A stretch of 44,468 bases of DNA from an uncultured Gemmiger sp. Lineage in GTDB: Bacteria > Bacillota > Clostridia > Oscillospirales > Ruminococcaceae. Under the pieces are notes generated by a model. It saw only the letters and a program-made list of their open reading frames with translations, did not search any database and had not been told where the DNA came from. Below, in pieces: positions 44,343 through 44,468 of the stretch. The DNA is taken from the NCBI GenBank assembly GCA_944386225.1, contig CALXAH010000028.1:1-44468 (forward strand), given 5' to 3'. Both the position numbers and the translations under genes were made by a program. The first letter of the stretch is position 1; each line of letters starts with the position of its first letter.

Positions 44343-44468
44343 GTTATATATAATTACACCATGCACAACCTGCTTTCAATCGTTTGGAGCGAGGTTCGTC
44401 TTATCATTTCAAAAATTCGTCTAATCATTGCAAAACAAGGGAGGCGTATCTATTGTAATGACCGGTAT

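Noticed and set aside
44458-44468. Start of a plus-strand gene at the right edge (ATG at 44458 after GGGAGGCG)
   Set aside because: Only three codons are visible and the spacing to the ribosome-like site is long; it cannot be supported.

Overview
The window looks like chromosome of a GC-rich gut Firmicute of the Oscillospiraceae/Ruminococcaceae kind (Faecalibacterium, Gemmiger and Subdoligranulum come to mind). This is inferred from a T-box on thrS, RNase Y, the YlxR/YlxQ genes in the nusA-infB operon, homodimeric glycyl-tRNA synthetase, strong sigma-A promoters with 17-nt spacers, and a host-glycan locus. Because the DNA is GC-rich, long open frames also run antisense to most genes; these were discarded.

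Left part (1-27.9 kb) is core genome. thrS (minus, cut by the window edge, T-box controlled) and rny (plus) diverge from back-to-back promoters. Reading leftwards on the minus strand, the translation/transcription operon is rimP, nusA, ylxR, ylxQ, infB, rbfA, nrnA, truB and ribF, followed by a four-gene dlt-like cassette (adenylation enzyme, acyl carrier protein, MBOAT, SGNH-like protein) and then rpsO and pnp. rny, pnp and rpsO all have structured leaders, which fits feedback control of RNA decay and ribosomal protein S15. Upstream of rimP is a minus-strand group of two membrane acyltransferases, a GT39-like glycosyltransferase and an M29 aminopeptidase, then glyS and ogt. ogt and a MATE efflux gene diverge from promoters that appear to share one palindromic -35 hexamer.

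At 27.9 kb a tRNA-Lys(UUU) gene with its own promoter and terminator marks a change. The next 2 kb are AT-rich and hold a translationally coupled AAA/ABC-type ATPase and PIN nuclease, probably an anti-phage or toxin-type unit, behind a promoter with an inverted repeat in its spacer. The segment ends at three tandem 24-bp repeats that resemble a leftover insertion-sequence end.

The right part (30.2-43.2 kb) is a host-glycan locus: a sulfatase, an MFS transporter, an AraC regulator, a three-gene sugar ABC importer, a GH20 hexosaminidase, a right-handed beta-helix protein and a GH112 galacto-N-biose/lacto-N-biose phosphorylase. None of the enzymes has a visible signal peptide, so the model is import of intact, possibly sulfated, mucin or milk oligosaccharides and their breakdown in the cytoplasm. 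The window ends in AT-rich DNA with a TipA-like MerR protein that lacks most of its DNA-binding domain.
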